A program made the position numbers and the translations under genes. Positions 43,305 to 57,500 of a stretch of 64,000 nucleotides of DNA are shown one piece after another; positions within the stretch are counted from its first letter, which is position 1, and every line of letters begins with the position of its first letter. Where the stretch lies: NCBI GenBank assembly GCA_029990175.1, contig JARKIP010000023.1, positions 27,795,501 through 27,859,500 on the forward strand, given 5' to 3'. The notes under the pieces are model-generated. The model was not told where the DNA came from and ran no database searches. It saw only the letters and a list, made by a program, of their open reading frames with translations. The stretch is from Petunia secreta. Its lineage: Eukaryota; Streptophyta; Magnoliopsida; Solanales; Solanaceae.

Positions 43305-44256
43305 AATAATAGCAAATAAAATAAATATATGACAAAAAAATTATAAAAGAGTAGAAGTAGGAACGACCAACCAAATATAACCGTATAATTGAGGTGAAGT
43401 AGAAACTTGAGCCTCCACTTCAATTAATTAGTTGAATACTTGATAATCGAAAAATTGTAAAAATAGCCAAATTGATATTTCAACCAAGTAGCGCCTCCAA
43501 TTGACCCAATACTTGATATTTGTAAACTTCACAAAATAGCCAAATATAACTTTGATAGCAACTCCAATTAGAACTTGATACAGTAGCCAAATTATAAACT
43601 TTTAACAAATAGCCAAAGTAGAATAATAGCAATATTGTAGAAAATTTGAGAGAGTTAGAGAGAATTGGAAGATTTGTGTGAAAAATATGATGAAATAATG
43701 AGGTATTTATAGGAAAAAAATAGTTAGGGGTGGTTATGGGGTGGTAGAGGGGTCAAAATGGCCGTTTTTGGCCGTTGGACAACGGCTAGGGGGTCAAAAG
43801 AGTCGTTGCCAACGGCTAGAAAAATCTGATTTTTTTTTTTTGGACCGGTTCGGTCCGGCCGATTCCGGTCCATTTTTATACCGGTCCATCTGGTTTTTTT
43901 GGTCCAAACCATGTCGGAACCGGGCTTGGAGCCCGTTAAGGAGTTAATGGTCCGGTCTCAACCGGTCCGAGCCGGTTCCCGGCCCGAATTCGGCCCGATC
44001 CAGTCGAAATCAGACCGTTAGCCACCCTTAGTCACCATCTATTTATTCATTAGTTTATATTTCACTTTTGCTTTTAGTTACTTTATAATTTTTAATAAAT
44101 TCTAGTTCGTCTAATTGGAGTTGATTGGATCTAGAGACTTGGCTAGTAAATTGTTACTTTCTAGACGTGCTCTTCCTGTGAAATTCGACTTCGGACTTAA
44201 ATTGAATATTTTAACATCGCTTAGTTCCTTTTGTAGGACATAGTTGGGTGTTACCA

Positions 44257-45536
44257 TGAAGCATGTAGTTTAATTCGATACAAAGCAAAGAACCTTATTG
44301 TGACATAGAAGTCTACATGGAAAGTTGAGAAAGCGAAGAGACATAACTCCGACGAATAAGCATTAACAATGGATAATGACAAGAATCCGGTAAAAAAGCA
44401 CGAGCAATGAACAAAACTTCCGAAATTTTCCAACGAATCAACGTTGGGCAGTGACAAATCCAGGCAAACTGACAGAAGTCCTGCGGCAGTGATGGAATGG
44501 GAACAACGATAGCTAAAGTTTGTAGGAAAGAGAAGATAAGAATAAAGAGTATATCCACCAAATCTCTAACTTGTTGGGACTTGATGGAGATTGCATATAT
44601 TACATGAGTGGATTAGTACTACGTTGTTTATAATTAGGGTGTGATTTTGTATATTTGTGAAAAGTTCATTCTTTACTCCCAACCGACAATCCTATACCCA
44701 ATTGAAGCAAATAAAGTTTTTAATTGGAGCATTTGCTCCATATGTAGATAAAGCTTATTGAGGCTCGTGCAGGAAAGCTCCCAAGACCAACCAACCCCAC
44801 CCCCTCCCCACCCGACACGGATGCCCTAAACTTAAAAGACAATGGATTCCATCCTAGACAATGCCAAACTGGTACTCCGAACAAACGTACAAATAATCGA
44901 AGAGACTGCAGAACCGTTTGATTTGTAGTTAAATCAACGATAGAATACAACTTCGTCTTATTTGTTTCAGTATTCAAATTTTCATACGCCACTAATTAGT
45001 AACAGGAAATATTGGATTGGTTATATCATTTTCTATGTAACATTTATTTTGCTCTATATAGTGTCAATCTTCAACGCCAGTGTAGCAACTTTAGCCATCT
45101 CTGATGGAGCCGACATCTAGCAAAGAACATTTACAATGAAGGAGCTTTTCATGGGACCCCGGTGAGCTGCTTAAAAGTATTCACAAAGAAGGATATATAG
45201 GAGGTCCCGCAGATTGATCGTGTGCCTTGACCAACCACATGAAAGTTATACACCTTTTTTCATGATCAATGAGCACGGCTGAAAAATGTCTTTAATCAAC
45301 AGAGAGCAGAATTTGGTAATGATAAGAGTTCAAATACCAACTAAATATAATAGTTAGTTATCCCATACAGGACTGCTAATATCCCTAATCTATCTTGCAT
45401 AGTTCCACTAACTGATTTTGCTCCAATTACAACACTGCAAGGAACTTGGAAGTCTTGAAGGCCTGAACTTCCATCATCGAAGCTCATGTAATCTCATTGC
45501 CAAATCACCTGTCTCCAGAGTTATGTCACAAACAAC
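44257..45536. other. No gene recognised; downstream flank of the NSUN6-like gene
   Basis: Holds the expected 3' untranslated region of the minus-strand methyltransferase near 45100-45536. A G/C-rich stretch at 44760-44830 (minus-strand GGTGGGGAGGGGGTGGG) is the only notable composition feature. Confidence 0.45.
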
Positions 45537-48500
45537 TCAGACGCTTTTGGGTCCAACACTGAACTTGGCAATGAAAAATCCTATAGTATCAAGGTCGGAT
45601 GATGGATCAAATCTCTGAACAAGATTTTCCTCGCCGGGCTTTAACCATTCCCTGGAGAATTTAGAAGCAGGCGGTGTCAATACCACCACAAATGATTTAA
45701 TACAACACTATAATAGTGTACATACAAGGAACGCATCTGACCATGATGCTTAAGGACTTCTTTGAATGGAATTGAAAGACTACGTATCTTTCAAACAAAT
45801 GTACAGTAAGCAGAAATTATGTTTCTAAATCTAATCTCGTTTCACCACCAGTCTCGGCAGTAAAAACTTAGAAAAATAGAGGTGACAAGAAGGTTCTTTT
45901 ATAATCTCTTTGGTTGTTAGTAGCTTTGTTTCGGCATGCACACACACACAGACAAATAGAAACTGTTAGGAAAAGCAAGATACAATAAGCGACACTCCTC
46001 TATACTACGAAAAATGTTTGAATCATAACTCATCCTATACCATCAAGGAAAAAATGCCTTGGTCGAACTTCTTACATCACAGCCCAAGAAACATAAGTTT
46101 CTCATCTGAAGCTCCGTAATTCAAATCTGACGAGACAAGTCCAAAGAGACTGACCTTCAAGCTTCACCTTATATATCTTTACAAATTAATAGACACTAAC
46201 ACATCATCCCCTAAAGAACAGATGAAAAGGACTGCAGAATGAAGAAAACAAGCTTAACATAGAGAGGTCACAGGTAAAAGTTATTTTATATAGTTTCTCA
46301 ACAGAGAATGACAAGATGCTTACTCAACAAATCCATCAGGCAATTGACAACTACCAGTGAGGCCAGGTCCTCCTACTCTTGGATGCTGAAAGACAGAACA
46401 TTGTAACATCAACTGTAAGCTAGAAAACTTAGTAAGTATATTGATGAAATTTTTTCTCATTAGACATCCAACATGATTTCTACACAGTAAAATTCCTTTA
46501 ATATCTATTTACTGTAAGTATTCTTTTACATGAATATACAAGCATTTAAGCTAACCTGTGATGCCAACGACAGAAACTCATATGTGTCCAATGCATATCG
46601 AACCAGCGCTTCATTCTCACCAGGGTTTATCGTACATCTGAAGTTAGAACCAGTAAAAGTGTTGTTCATGCAGTTAAATATATGCCTAAGCATTGGAAGA
46701 AAATAATTACTTGACCACACCAAAACTTTTAACATATTCTAAATGCATGATATTAAATGCTTGTCCTGAATAATGCGCAAAATATGAGCAATATGGAGGT
46801 ACTACCATCAGAAACTAAGAACTCCATTCACTTATACACGCACTCAGAAACATAAAAGCAAGATAGCAGCAGTAGTACCCTTTTATATTATGTTGTTCAA
46901 GGTGAAAAACTAAAAACGTAAATATGTTCCAAAAACAATCAAACAAGAAAGCCTCTTATATGAGCAACTCTAGGCCCTTGAAAGGCTAAACATACCCTTA
47001 GTGAATTTGCGAGAAATACCATCAGCTCTAGACCCACCCAATCCTTCTCTGTGACTTTATTTCCTGCTTCCTCCTCGGTGAAATTGAAATTGCAAGTATT
47101 ATCACAACAATCAGCAGAATCATCTCTAGCAGATGAGAATCTCGGGCAAAGGACAAGCTGTTGCACAAAGCATTTGCATTCACACAGGGTCGGGGGAAGG
47201 GCCGCTCTCCAAAGGGTGATGTACGCAGCCTAGCATGTGCAAGCATCAGTGGCTGTTTCCACGGCTCGAACCCGTGATCTATAGGCCAACCATACCAATT
47301 GCTCAAGGCTCCCCTTCCTGAAGAGAATCTCATCACATCTTAATATAGGTTAAGCTAGCTTGTTCTTTCCTCAGCAGACACTATGTCTGAGGGCACAATG
47401 AGCTCATGCCTACATGAAACTGAAAGAGGAAGTTGTGCTACTCAATCAAGTGGTTAAGAGCAAGCGCATAGAGCAGTTTACACTCTGTTTAATAAGGTCC
47501 ACCATCTACACTGTTAATGAGTATGGACCTACTATGGCAGTTTAATGAATTGAGAAACTATGTACGTTTTCCCCTCCTAAATAGCTGCAAAGCCTGTGTA
47601 AGAGTTACTATTGTTTTTTTCTTAATTAAGACATTCTGCTTCGGTTTACTAGTCCTTTGGCGTTCAATAGTTGGTCAACATTCCTCTTACATCCATCCCA
47701 CTTTTCTTGGATCCCTTTACTAAGTGCAAACTTTTCATTTCCCAAGAATTCAACATATATACTAATACTCCTTCCAATCCATTTCTTTAGGACAGTATTT
47801 GACATGCAAATGGGAGTTTAAAAGGGAACATATACCTGGACCAGAGGTTCTAATTCCTACTCCAGTTCTAGAATTGACAGTTTCTTATTGTCTCCAGAAT
47901 GGGACGACTGCTTTCGGTTAACCAAACAGTATCTGCTACCCAAAGTTAGCTGGTTGTTGGATCAGGTGAAACAGTGGTGGGACTCTTATAATATTTCTGG
48001 TAGTCCGGATTGCATTTTTTCAACAAAACAATGCTGCTCAAGGATAAAATAAAGGAATGGAGCTCCACATCCTTTGGCCACCTTTGGTACAGGAAATCTG
48101 CTATTTCGCCTAGTATTCTCATGTTGGACAAGGCTGCGGAAGGTAGAATATTCCTGGTGATGAACTGTTACTAAGAGCTAAATTTGCACATTAGAATGGA
48201 ATTTATAGCCAAACAAGAAGAGATTCGAATGGAACAGGCATCCTGCTCTCTGGTTAAAGCAAGGTGACAAGAACACAACATTGTTCACAAAATGGCCAAC
48301 TCCCACCGGAGACACAACCATATCGATAATGATAAGCTGGTTTGATGAGCAGAAGTGATGGACGAGGACACTATCAACAATGAAATAGTTGTCTTCACAC
48401 AAATCTATATGCAGAACCAAAATATTACAGACCCTGCTGGTCCAGTAATTCACCCACTGCACTCACTGATGAGGAAACTTGAGCATAGCAACGCGAGTTC

Positions 48501-51500
48501 CTTGAAGAAGAAGTGTATCGGGGTCATCAAAGATAGTGTGGGGGACAAGGCCCGTGGTCCCGACGGTTTACCATGGACTTCTATCAGCATTCTTCGGGAG
48601 TTATTAAGCATGATCGTTTAAATGCTTTAAACTTCTTCCACAGGCAGGAGCATTTTTTAAAGAGCTTTAACACATCATGCATTGCCTTAACTCCTAAGAA
48701 AAATGGTGTGAACGAGTTGCAGGATTTCAAGCCTATTAATCTGATCGGTAGTATTAACAAAGTTATATCCTAGCTTCTTGTAGGAAGGTAAAAGAGATTA
48801 AGAGAATCATTGAAAAGCTAGTCTCCCACCAACAGATGGCCTTCATCAGAGGTAGACAAATCATTGACGGGTCACTGATAGCTAAGGAACGTCTCGACTC
48901 TAGGTGACAAGGCATTCCAGGATTATTATGCAAGTTGGATTCGAGAAAGCATTTGACCACGTAATCTAGATGTTCTTTATTAAATTATTGAAGGACATGC
49001 ATTTAGGCAAAGAATGAAATGCAAAAACATGGTGTATCTCCACAGTTAAATTTTTAGTGCTAATCAATGATCTCGTCAAGGGTTCTTCTCATCACAGAGA
49101 GATCTAAGACAACAAGACCTCTCTCCCCTTTTTCTCTATCGGTGTCATGAAGGTATTAGCATGATGAAGATGCTGCTACACCAAAAGTTTGATCAAGGAT
49201 TTCCCGATGATTTCAACGGTTCCAGTAATCTGAACATTTCCCATGCTCTATACGCAGATGATACACTTAGACTCTGTGACACTGAGGTAGCTCAAGTCCT
49301 GCATATTAAAATCATTCTGATGGCTTTTAAGCCACTTCTAGATTGCACATAAACTTCACAAAGAGTCACTTGTATGCTGTAAATGAAGTGTCACACTTGC
49401 AACTATTAGCTGACATTCTAGATTGCAGCATAGGCACACTTCATGCCAAGTACCTTGGATTACCACTTGGAGCAAATCAACCTCAGCTGCCATTTGGGAC
49501 AGCATTTTTTTTGCAAAAATGCGAGAAAATGCTTTAACTGGAAGAGACAAAACCTATTCCCTAGGGGATAGATTGGTTCTCATTAACAGTGTTTTACACT
49601 AGCCTCCAACTCATACCATGGCTCTCTTCCCACTCCCCCAAAGATAGCCACCAGGTTGGATAAGAATTAAGACTTATAGGAATTTCCTTTGCGAGGAACA
49701 TAGAGGAGATCTTTCAACCTAGTCAAATGAAGAACGGTGACGAAACACTAGAAATTTGGAGGTTTGGGCATATTCCACATTATTGGTTAATAGAGAATCA
49801 AAATTGATTTACCAATGAATCGCTTCTAGCAAGACATTTGGAACTGCAGCTCCCACCTTATGGCTGAGTTTCCAGATTTATACAACGTTGCTTACAACGT
49901 TAAGCAACGTTGCTGTCAACACATCTGCAGTTATTGCAGAATAAAGGTCTGAGCAGGGTTGACTTGTCACTTTTCGGAGGAAATCTAAATGATTGGGAGA
50001 TAACCAGTTACATTTAATTATTGGATTGACGCATGCACCTGATCAATTGAAAAGGTCCAATATACCCTAAACAATTTAAAAGGTCCAAATGTAAACTAAA
50101 TGTGGCTTCCACCTTTGGTGCGAGGGGCATAAGTAGACCCTTTTAAGGGGTATATTTAAGAGTTGAGACAGAAGATAACAGTAGGCGAGCCAAGGTTCAC
50201 GAAGAGCATATATAAAGACATATCATAAACATTAGTGGTATTTTTTAACCTTTCACATTTAATGAATTTGAATTTTTGAAAACTGTAAAAGTTGTATAGA
50301 ATTAATGGAACAGTGTCAAACAACTTAGGATCTCCTAAATTGAAAAGAGTGTAATGTACATTGGAGGGATAAATTTACTAATTTACATTGTCTAAATTAG
50401 ATGTGATGTATTCTTAGCAACTTCACTTCCCACCGTCCACATATAACAATTATTTTAACAGAACAGGGCGAGAACTTTTTTGACATAATCCACCTTTACT
50501 AAAGAAGAAAGATTAGACTTGTAATCCGACTAATGAGGAAAAGGTTTTCTTTTTCAAATCCAAGTTTGACATCATACAACTCTATAGGAGTGAAGCACTC
50601 ATGAGTAAGGCGCTTATGAGGCAGGCCCTGACCAAAGCAGTACCAAATTGTACAACCAAAACCCTAGAATATTGAAACAAAGAAACGCCCATACAATCTA
50701 TTCATATTGGTAATGACTTCCACTAAGTGCCCGGATAAAGATTCAGGGTATAGGTCTAACCACCTCAACTCCACATTTCTGGCATGCTAATTAAGTCTCT
50801 CAACATAGGGAATGGGAGATTACCGGTAAACCAGATGCTAAAATGGTCTAATATTACTATCTGTCCACCTATTTTGCAAATATTTCTCCCACCCTTATTG
50901 GGTAAGCCAGATGCTAAATAGTCTAATATTACCCTCACCACCTATTTTGCAAATATTTCCCCCACCCTTATTTTTTTGTGGCTCAAACATAACCTTAAAA
51001 CTATGGGCCTTTCATGATAAAATAAATGTGAAATAATAATGACGTGGTCTAATCTAATTGGCTCATCCAAATAACCAAAAAAAAAAAAAAAACACCCATA
51101 TGCAAAAAGATCCAACCCTTTTGGAGACCCAAAACCATATGATAAATTACCAAAACCCCACCCAATCTCTTTTCTTCTTCAAATGAATCTTCTCAACAAG
51201 AGTCCCCAATTTGCGCCGGGAGTAGTCGGCTTCTGACCAAAATTTTTGGTAAGGTCCTTTCGGCCAAGAAACCCTCCTTTTTTCTCTGCTCCATTTCTAA
51301 ACAAATTATTAAAATGAAAACCAAGAACATCCCAGTAAACAAATTTGTTATTTTTCGGGTATAGCTGGCAGAGATACAATTTCTCTCTTTTTCACCTCTC
51401 AGTTTTTCTCTAAATTTCAGTTGAAATACACATGAGAGAAAGTCAAGATTCCGGGAACCCATCTCGGGCAAGCAAGAGGAATCCATAAATTTTCAAACAA

Positions 51501-54500
51501 AAACAAGTGTAGAAACATTCAAGAAGCAAATTATGCCAATCAAGAGTGCCACAAACTTTTTAAAGAGGGCATTTAATTCTTTGTGAAACAACAAAAAGAT
51601 TCAACAATAAGACAATTAACTTATCCAATACAAAGAGATGGAGATAAGAATGGATTTGCAGCAGCTATTCCAATCAAGATCTGGAATGTGATTCCAGCAG
51701 CTATTTGGTGGACAACATGGAAAGAAAGGAACAATAGAGTTTTTGAGAGGAAAAAAAATCTCCCAGTAGTCAAAATTAGATGTAATTCTTTACTTTCCTT
51801 TTGGTGCAATATGGCTTCATTTAATGATATAGAAGCCACATTGGATTTTTTTAGCACACTACAGAGAATGTAAGGTTGCTAGTCTGTACATATTCTTCAG
51901 CACTCTCCTGATGCTGATTTTATATAAGTATAATTTACCAATCAAAAGAAAAAAGTATGGATTTGCATATTTTCGTTGGGTGGGATTTTGTAATGTTTCA
52001 TACGGGTTTGGGTCTCCAAAAGGGTTGGGTCTTTACATTTGGGTGGTTTTTATTTTCGTGGGGCAGATTATATTAATCTGGACTTGGATCTTATTCGGGT
52101 GGGTCTATGAGTTTTAATTAGATTAGCCAATCGGTGTAAGCCACGTAATAGAGTAAAAAAAATTTATTAAAAGGAGGCTGTTGGTGGGAGTGGCAAACTT
52201 AAGCCACAGAAATAATGGTGGGGGCAATATTTGCAAAATAGGTGGACGGAGGGGTCAGGGGCCGTTTTGGCCCTTTTCCGTTAATTTTAAAGATTTCTCT
52301 ATCTAACTACAACAAGTAATCTCTGTAGGGATGAACGTATAGCAAGTGCACATGAACCAACTAAACTTTCTTCCAATGGAAGAAAGAAGCATCACAATTA
52401 TCAAAACATTTTCAGAGAATTTAGCAGTTTGCACCTGGTGAGTGGTGAACAATCCAAGGGATGACTTTCGCGCAGCTACAAGTTTTCTCAATCTCTTTCA
52501 TCCAGGATTTGAAAACAAGATCTTTGTGTTGGAGCCGTGCATAATGTTCGCCAACTATGAATTTTTTATTTCTTTTCATATACACTTATTTTCGAAAATG
52601 GTCATCACATAACTTGCCTTGTCCTTGTCCCAAATATTAATATGTCCAATGAAATCTTCTTCAATCTCATTAATCTGGCATCTGTTCATATACTTAACAC
52701 TAAGACGTATGTCCACCTTAATGACTCATTGAAGTTTGGTCTGTATTCATGTATTTGTCTCACTGAAGTTTGGTCTGTATTCATGTATTTATACAACAAA
52801 TTAGGACATGAGTGATGAGTCCACATTTTGGAAGGGCATTTTGCACAACAACTCTCACATGAATTTGTGTAAACACTCATGCATAAAGACAAAGGCAAAC
52901 TAAGAAACTTGTTATGAATATACATTTTAAGCAGACTGGTTTCAAAATGGATGTCAGGCCACATCTAATACTTTCTGCAAGTGCAGCCTCCAGCATGAAC
53001 CTATTTCTGGTACTAAGTCATTCACAAGAACAAGGGAACAACGTTGGAAAAGACTGCAAATGTGATCCAAAATGAGAGAAGTTTTAAATCTCACTAAAGA
53101 AAGTATAGATACATGTTTGTACTTACGTGGAATAGACAAGAACTCCGCCTGGGCGAACAAGCTGAACAGCTTGGTCAAACATTCGTCTCTGGTATTTGGC
53201 ATGCTTCCTCAACGAATCAATTGTCTCCTGGATATAACAAGAGAGACGTTTTATGAATCAGTTGTCCTGTATAGCAATAAAAATTGTCTTTTGACATTTA
53301 AAATGAAAAGGGGATACTTTTTGAGTAATAGTCTTGACTCTTGAAAGGTGAAGCAGGAAAAAGAAATAAACTTGCACTGATCGTAATGGGTGTAGTTGAT
53401 CAGAGCGTCGACCGCGTCCCAACCCAACAGAAACCTCCGGAAATAAATGACATCTTCAATTTCATCATCAAATAGAAAATTGGATGTCTAAATAACATCT
53501 TCATGTTATTGGATTACTAAATTTTTAACCTCAAGATTGTAACACTGATTCACTTCCATAATAATTGATTGACATGATGCCACCATCCGAAGAAGATAAA
53601 AAATTAGACCAACTTTTACTTAAGAGTTATCTTAACTAATTATGATAATGATGGGAATACAGAAAGGGGGAGATGAAGTGCCAGTAAATTCTATGAAATT
53701 CATGGAATGCATCATTTGCTCTGGATATTTGGTACTTTAACCAAGGCATGTTCAGTTAAAGTAAAATAAAGGATACATAAATACAATGAACAAATCTTAT
53801 TCCTTTCCTCATCTACACAATATCTTGCGATTCCAAAGTCTCCCACTTATTTTCATAATCGTTTCCTACAGTAATGTCCATTCCTAATTATTAAAGACAA
53901 GCAACTCGCTTGTCTATTAAAGGGAGAACAGCATGAGATGTTTGCTATCCATACATCCAGCAACAGGCCAAAAAAATACAGACAAGAAAGATAACAACTC
54001 CACCACTTTTATCTGATCATCTCCATGCATCTTATGAACATACTATTGCATCCGAATTCCAACCAAATAAAATGGTAAAGAAACCTTTAGCATAGATAAA
54101 GAGGCAAGAATACGATTGAAATAAGCCAATTTCAGCAGCTGTCTTACCTCTCCAGCAAACAGTCGAGGTCTTAAACCTAATGCAGAACAAGGAGCATCAA
54201 GGAGCACACGGTCGAAGCTATTGGGAGAAAACCCTTTAGACTTTTCAACCCTCCCACCTGCAGTGTGATTTCTTCCCGGCCCATTTTTAAGTTTCCTGAT
54301 TTGTTTCCGTAGTTCAGCTTTGCTAGTGTAGGGACCGTCCTTCAGCTGCAAGTCATTGACTGCGAGATTCGTTTAGTTACTCTAGTTAAATGGAACTTTC
54401 AGTAAACATTTTTACACTGAATTTACAGACTGAGCTTGTGAGAATGTCCTTGAATTCAACAAGAGCATCCTGAGCTAACGTTCTTCAAAGGACTACAAAA

Positions 54501-57500
54501 GAGTCTGATAAAGCAACTTATATTGCAACCCTCAACCAAATATGTATCTGCTCTTTATATACCACCATGTAGATGGCACATGTAAACAATTCATCCCATC
54601 ATATTTTCCTTAAAAGAAAATGCATTGATTGTACAGATACAGATTACAGAAAGCCAACTTAATTTCAATTTCATCTAGTTAGGCAACTGCAAGGTCAATT
54701 CACATCAATGTATGGAATCACTAGTTGGAAAGCTCATCTTTCATGAGACCCAAAAAATAAACAAAGTAGGCAGAGATGCTAAAACCTCTTGAACAGTCTT
54801 AAAAGAGACACCAAAGCCATTCTTTTTCGATACATCATTGATGTTGGGCGTATATCTTATGTCTTGGCATTGATTTCTTATATCTTTTGAGTTATTTTCA
54901 GTATATTATGTGCCCAACAATGTGTGATTTATAGTAAAATGCTAACTTGAGGTGTTTGGATGTTTTAGGAGCGAATTGAAGGAAATTGGAGCGTAATTTA
55001 TACAAGAACAAGGAAGAAGCGATGGGTACAGCCATGGATGCTTGGCATGCTAGGCTGTATGGACTGGGAAGAGTGCAAATATTGAAGAAATTGAGAGAAA
55101 TAGCGCATACAGCCACGGATGCTTGGCATGCTCCGGTGTATGCGCCGTAAACTAATCCCAGAGCTGCCAGGACTAGCTAAAAACGTGGGAATAGGCATAT
55201 TTCCTAGGATTAAAACCCTTGTAACGCTATTTTCTCATTCTATTACGTACTTTTGGTGGCAAGAACCTTTGGGAGGCATAGAAACGCTAGAGATGGGTTG
55301 GAGCTCAACATCTGCATTGAGTTTTCTTCTCCTTTTCTTTACATAGTTTGTTAGTCTAAAGTTGTGGGATTCTCCATGAATGTTGATTTTCGGATGTTGA
55401 TTTGATTTTATTGATTTATACTATTGGGTTATTTATTCGTATCCTGAGCCTAATTATTTGATTGCTTGATCACCAATTGAATACTATTTATGAACCTAGG
55501 GTTGAACTCGAAAGTGGGAACCACAGGTTGCAATAGGATTGAATAGAGCGTGTTCCTGAACTTGGGCATCGGGGAATGGTTTCGCGGTTAGGATAGAAAT
55601 ATACCTAACAGTCACGCTTAGTCACTATACATGAAAAATAAATGCATTCTTGTTAACTCTAATTCCATAGACATATAGGCGTTAGGTTGGCTTGAATAGG
55701 CGAGCAGGGTATCGAAAGAGTCCTGTGAGTAATATTAACCCTGTGATTAGTAACCCAGATAAATTGATTTAGTCACAATAACTGAAGAATTCAACAGGAT
55801 TGGTAGATATCCCATGACCCTAGGCTATTATCCCTTCTTGAATCCAAAATCGTGTTTTACTTGTTATTATTTTCTTGGTTTAATTTGTTAATTTTAGCTA
55901 GATAAATTCTCAACTATTGAATCCCTCTTGTTTAGATTATAAGGAATTGTCTGATTTAGTTAGTAGTTAATCAATAGTCCTCGTGGGAACGATACTTTTC
56001 TTATCACTTTATTACTTGATCGACCGCGTATACTTGCGTGTGCGTTTGGAGCGACAAGTTTTTGGCGCCGTTGCCGGGGACTTAGAATTAGCTATTTTCT
56101 AGATTAGACTTTTACTTTTGTCTATTCAAGTTTTTCGTTTAGTTTAGTTTAGTTTATTTCATTACTTGTTAACATGGCATCTTTTAATGAAAATTGGTCG
56201 AATTTTGGCTACTCGTATTTTGGTGCTCCTTGCATAATTTGTAATGGACGTCACTTGTGGGAAGATTGCCGTCATCTTGATGTCCTACAAAACTATTTAT
56301 CTAGTTGTTCCTCTACAACCTTTGATCGAAATTGTTGTCAATTGTGTGGTGGTCTATGGAATGATTGTCCTAAGTGTCGTACTCCTTCTTCAAGTAATAT
56401 TCATGATAATACTAACCTTGCTTGTGAGATTGATAGGAGCAACAAAGTGCAGGATGCATCACAACAAGAGGAAAATTCCGAAGAGGTGGAGATCGTGAGC
56501 GAAACTTGGCTAATGGAACAATCCCAACGGTTAGATGTATTTGGGGGTCTTCTTAACGATATTACAAGTGCAGCTAAATGCTCTATAGAATGGAAAAGTG
56601 TGCTCAAACAAGAGATTGAGCGATTTGGCAAAGCTATTCACGACTTTGAGGCTAATTTGATTGAAAAGATTGAGGCGTCTAAGTCTCAACAACCAATTAT
56701 TGTGGATAGTATATTTGAAGTGGATGAAGTTGAAGAGGAATTTAAGAGCCAATTTGAGAAGCTAAGTGTGGAGTTCCAACCATTCGACCTAGTAGTAGTT
56801 AAGGATGCCAAAGTTGAAAAATTAGCACTAGAGTCAAGTGAGGAAGTGAAAAATATAATGTTAGAAGACTCTAGTGTGTGTAAAAATGAGGATGTCAAAA
56901 GTGAAGCAAATCTGGAGTTAAGCCGCATAAGACCTCATTCCAAGCACTTTTCAATATTTAGTTTTGATGGCGACATGAAGATCGAGCCTTTTGAGCAAAT
57001 AGAAGAGTCATGGGATGAGGAACACTGTGCCTATATTCTAAAATTTGTGATGCCGAAAAGACAAAACGACATCCCTCATTTAAAAGCCAAGAGGTGCAAG
57101 ATGCGACATTCATTGCTTGGTTATTTTGGTTTTATGTCACCTCCCCAAGAGCATAGTTGTCAGCTTGAATTCAATTTAGGGAGAAAATTCATATCTTCAA
57201 AGTGGAAGCAAAAAGTGGTGATACTTATACACGTCGTGCCGCGACGTTAAATCAAGCGCTTCATGGGAGGCAACCCATGTTTTATCGCTTTCTCTAGTTG
57301 GTTAATCCGTGTTTTCATATAATTAATTAAAAAAAAGAAAAAAAAATAGAAAAGAACAAAAAGAACGGAACCTTGATGAGATTAATGTGTTTGTGTAGTG
57401 TTTTTCTAGGTTCCCGAGGGTAGAAAACAGTTGGAACAGTGAAAGTGGCCTGCCCCGAACATAACAGAAGCGGAATTCAAAGAAACAAGAGCATACAGCC

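Larger units (their letters stand above)
39312..44030 (-). mobile_element. hAT transposon with two BED-finger genes
   Basis: 4,719 bp with inverted ends TAAGGGTGACTAACGG and TAAGGGTGGCTAACGG (15 of 16 identical) and a perfect 8-bp duplication GTCACCAT at 39304-39311 and 44031-44038, as expected for hAT. Both subterminal regions (39332-39505 and 43842-43990) are packed with CCGGTCCGG-like words, probable transposase binding sites. The transposase frame is broken near 42190-42250, so this copy is probably not autonomous. Confidence 0.95.
28690..44256 (+). mobile_element. 5'-truncated Tat/Athila-like element with 3' LTR, carrying two nested insertions
   Basis: The non-coding region 28720-30734 is collinear with 58370-60589 of the complete element at 54839. 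Shared features are GTGTGGG motifs, a long T-run, a block containing GCCTACCC and ACATTACAAGCC, and a final GGACGAGCAAATCAAGTGTG polypurine region. The LTR starts TGATACTCGGC at 30735. Removing the CRM-like element (31600-39143 plus one AAATG copy) and the hAT element (39312-44030 plus one GTCACCAT copy) leaves an LTR of about 1.25 kb ending near 44256 (GGGTGTTACCA), close to the 1,218 bp of the complete relative. No 5' LTR or coding region remains. Confidence 0.65.

Noticed and set aside
54898..55346. Three short frames repeated at 60649-61097
   Set aside because: They lie in both LTRs of one element; no domain or codon bias seen.
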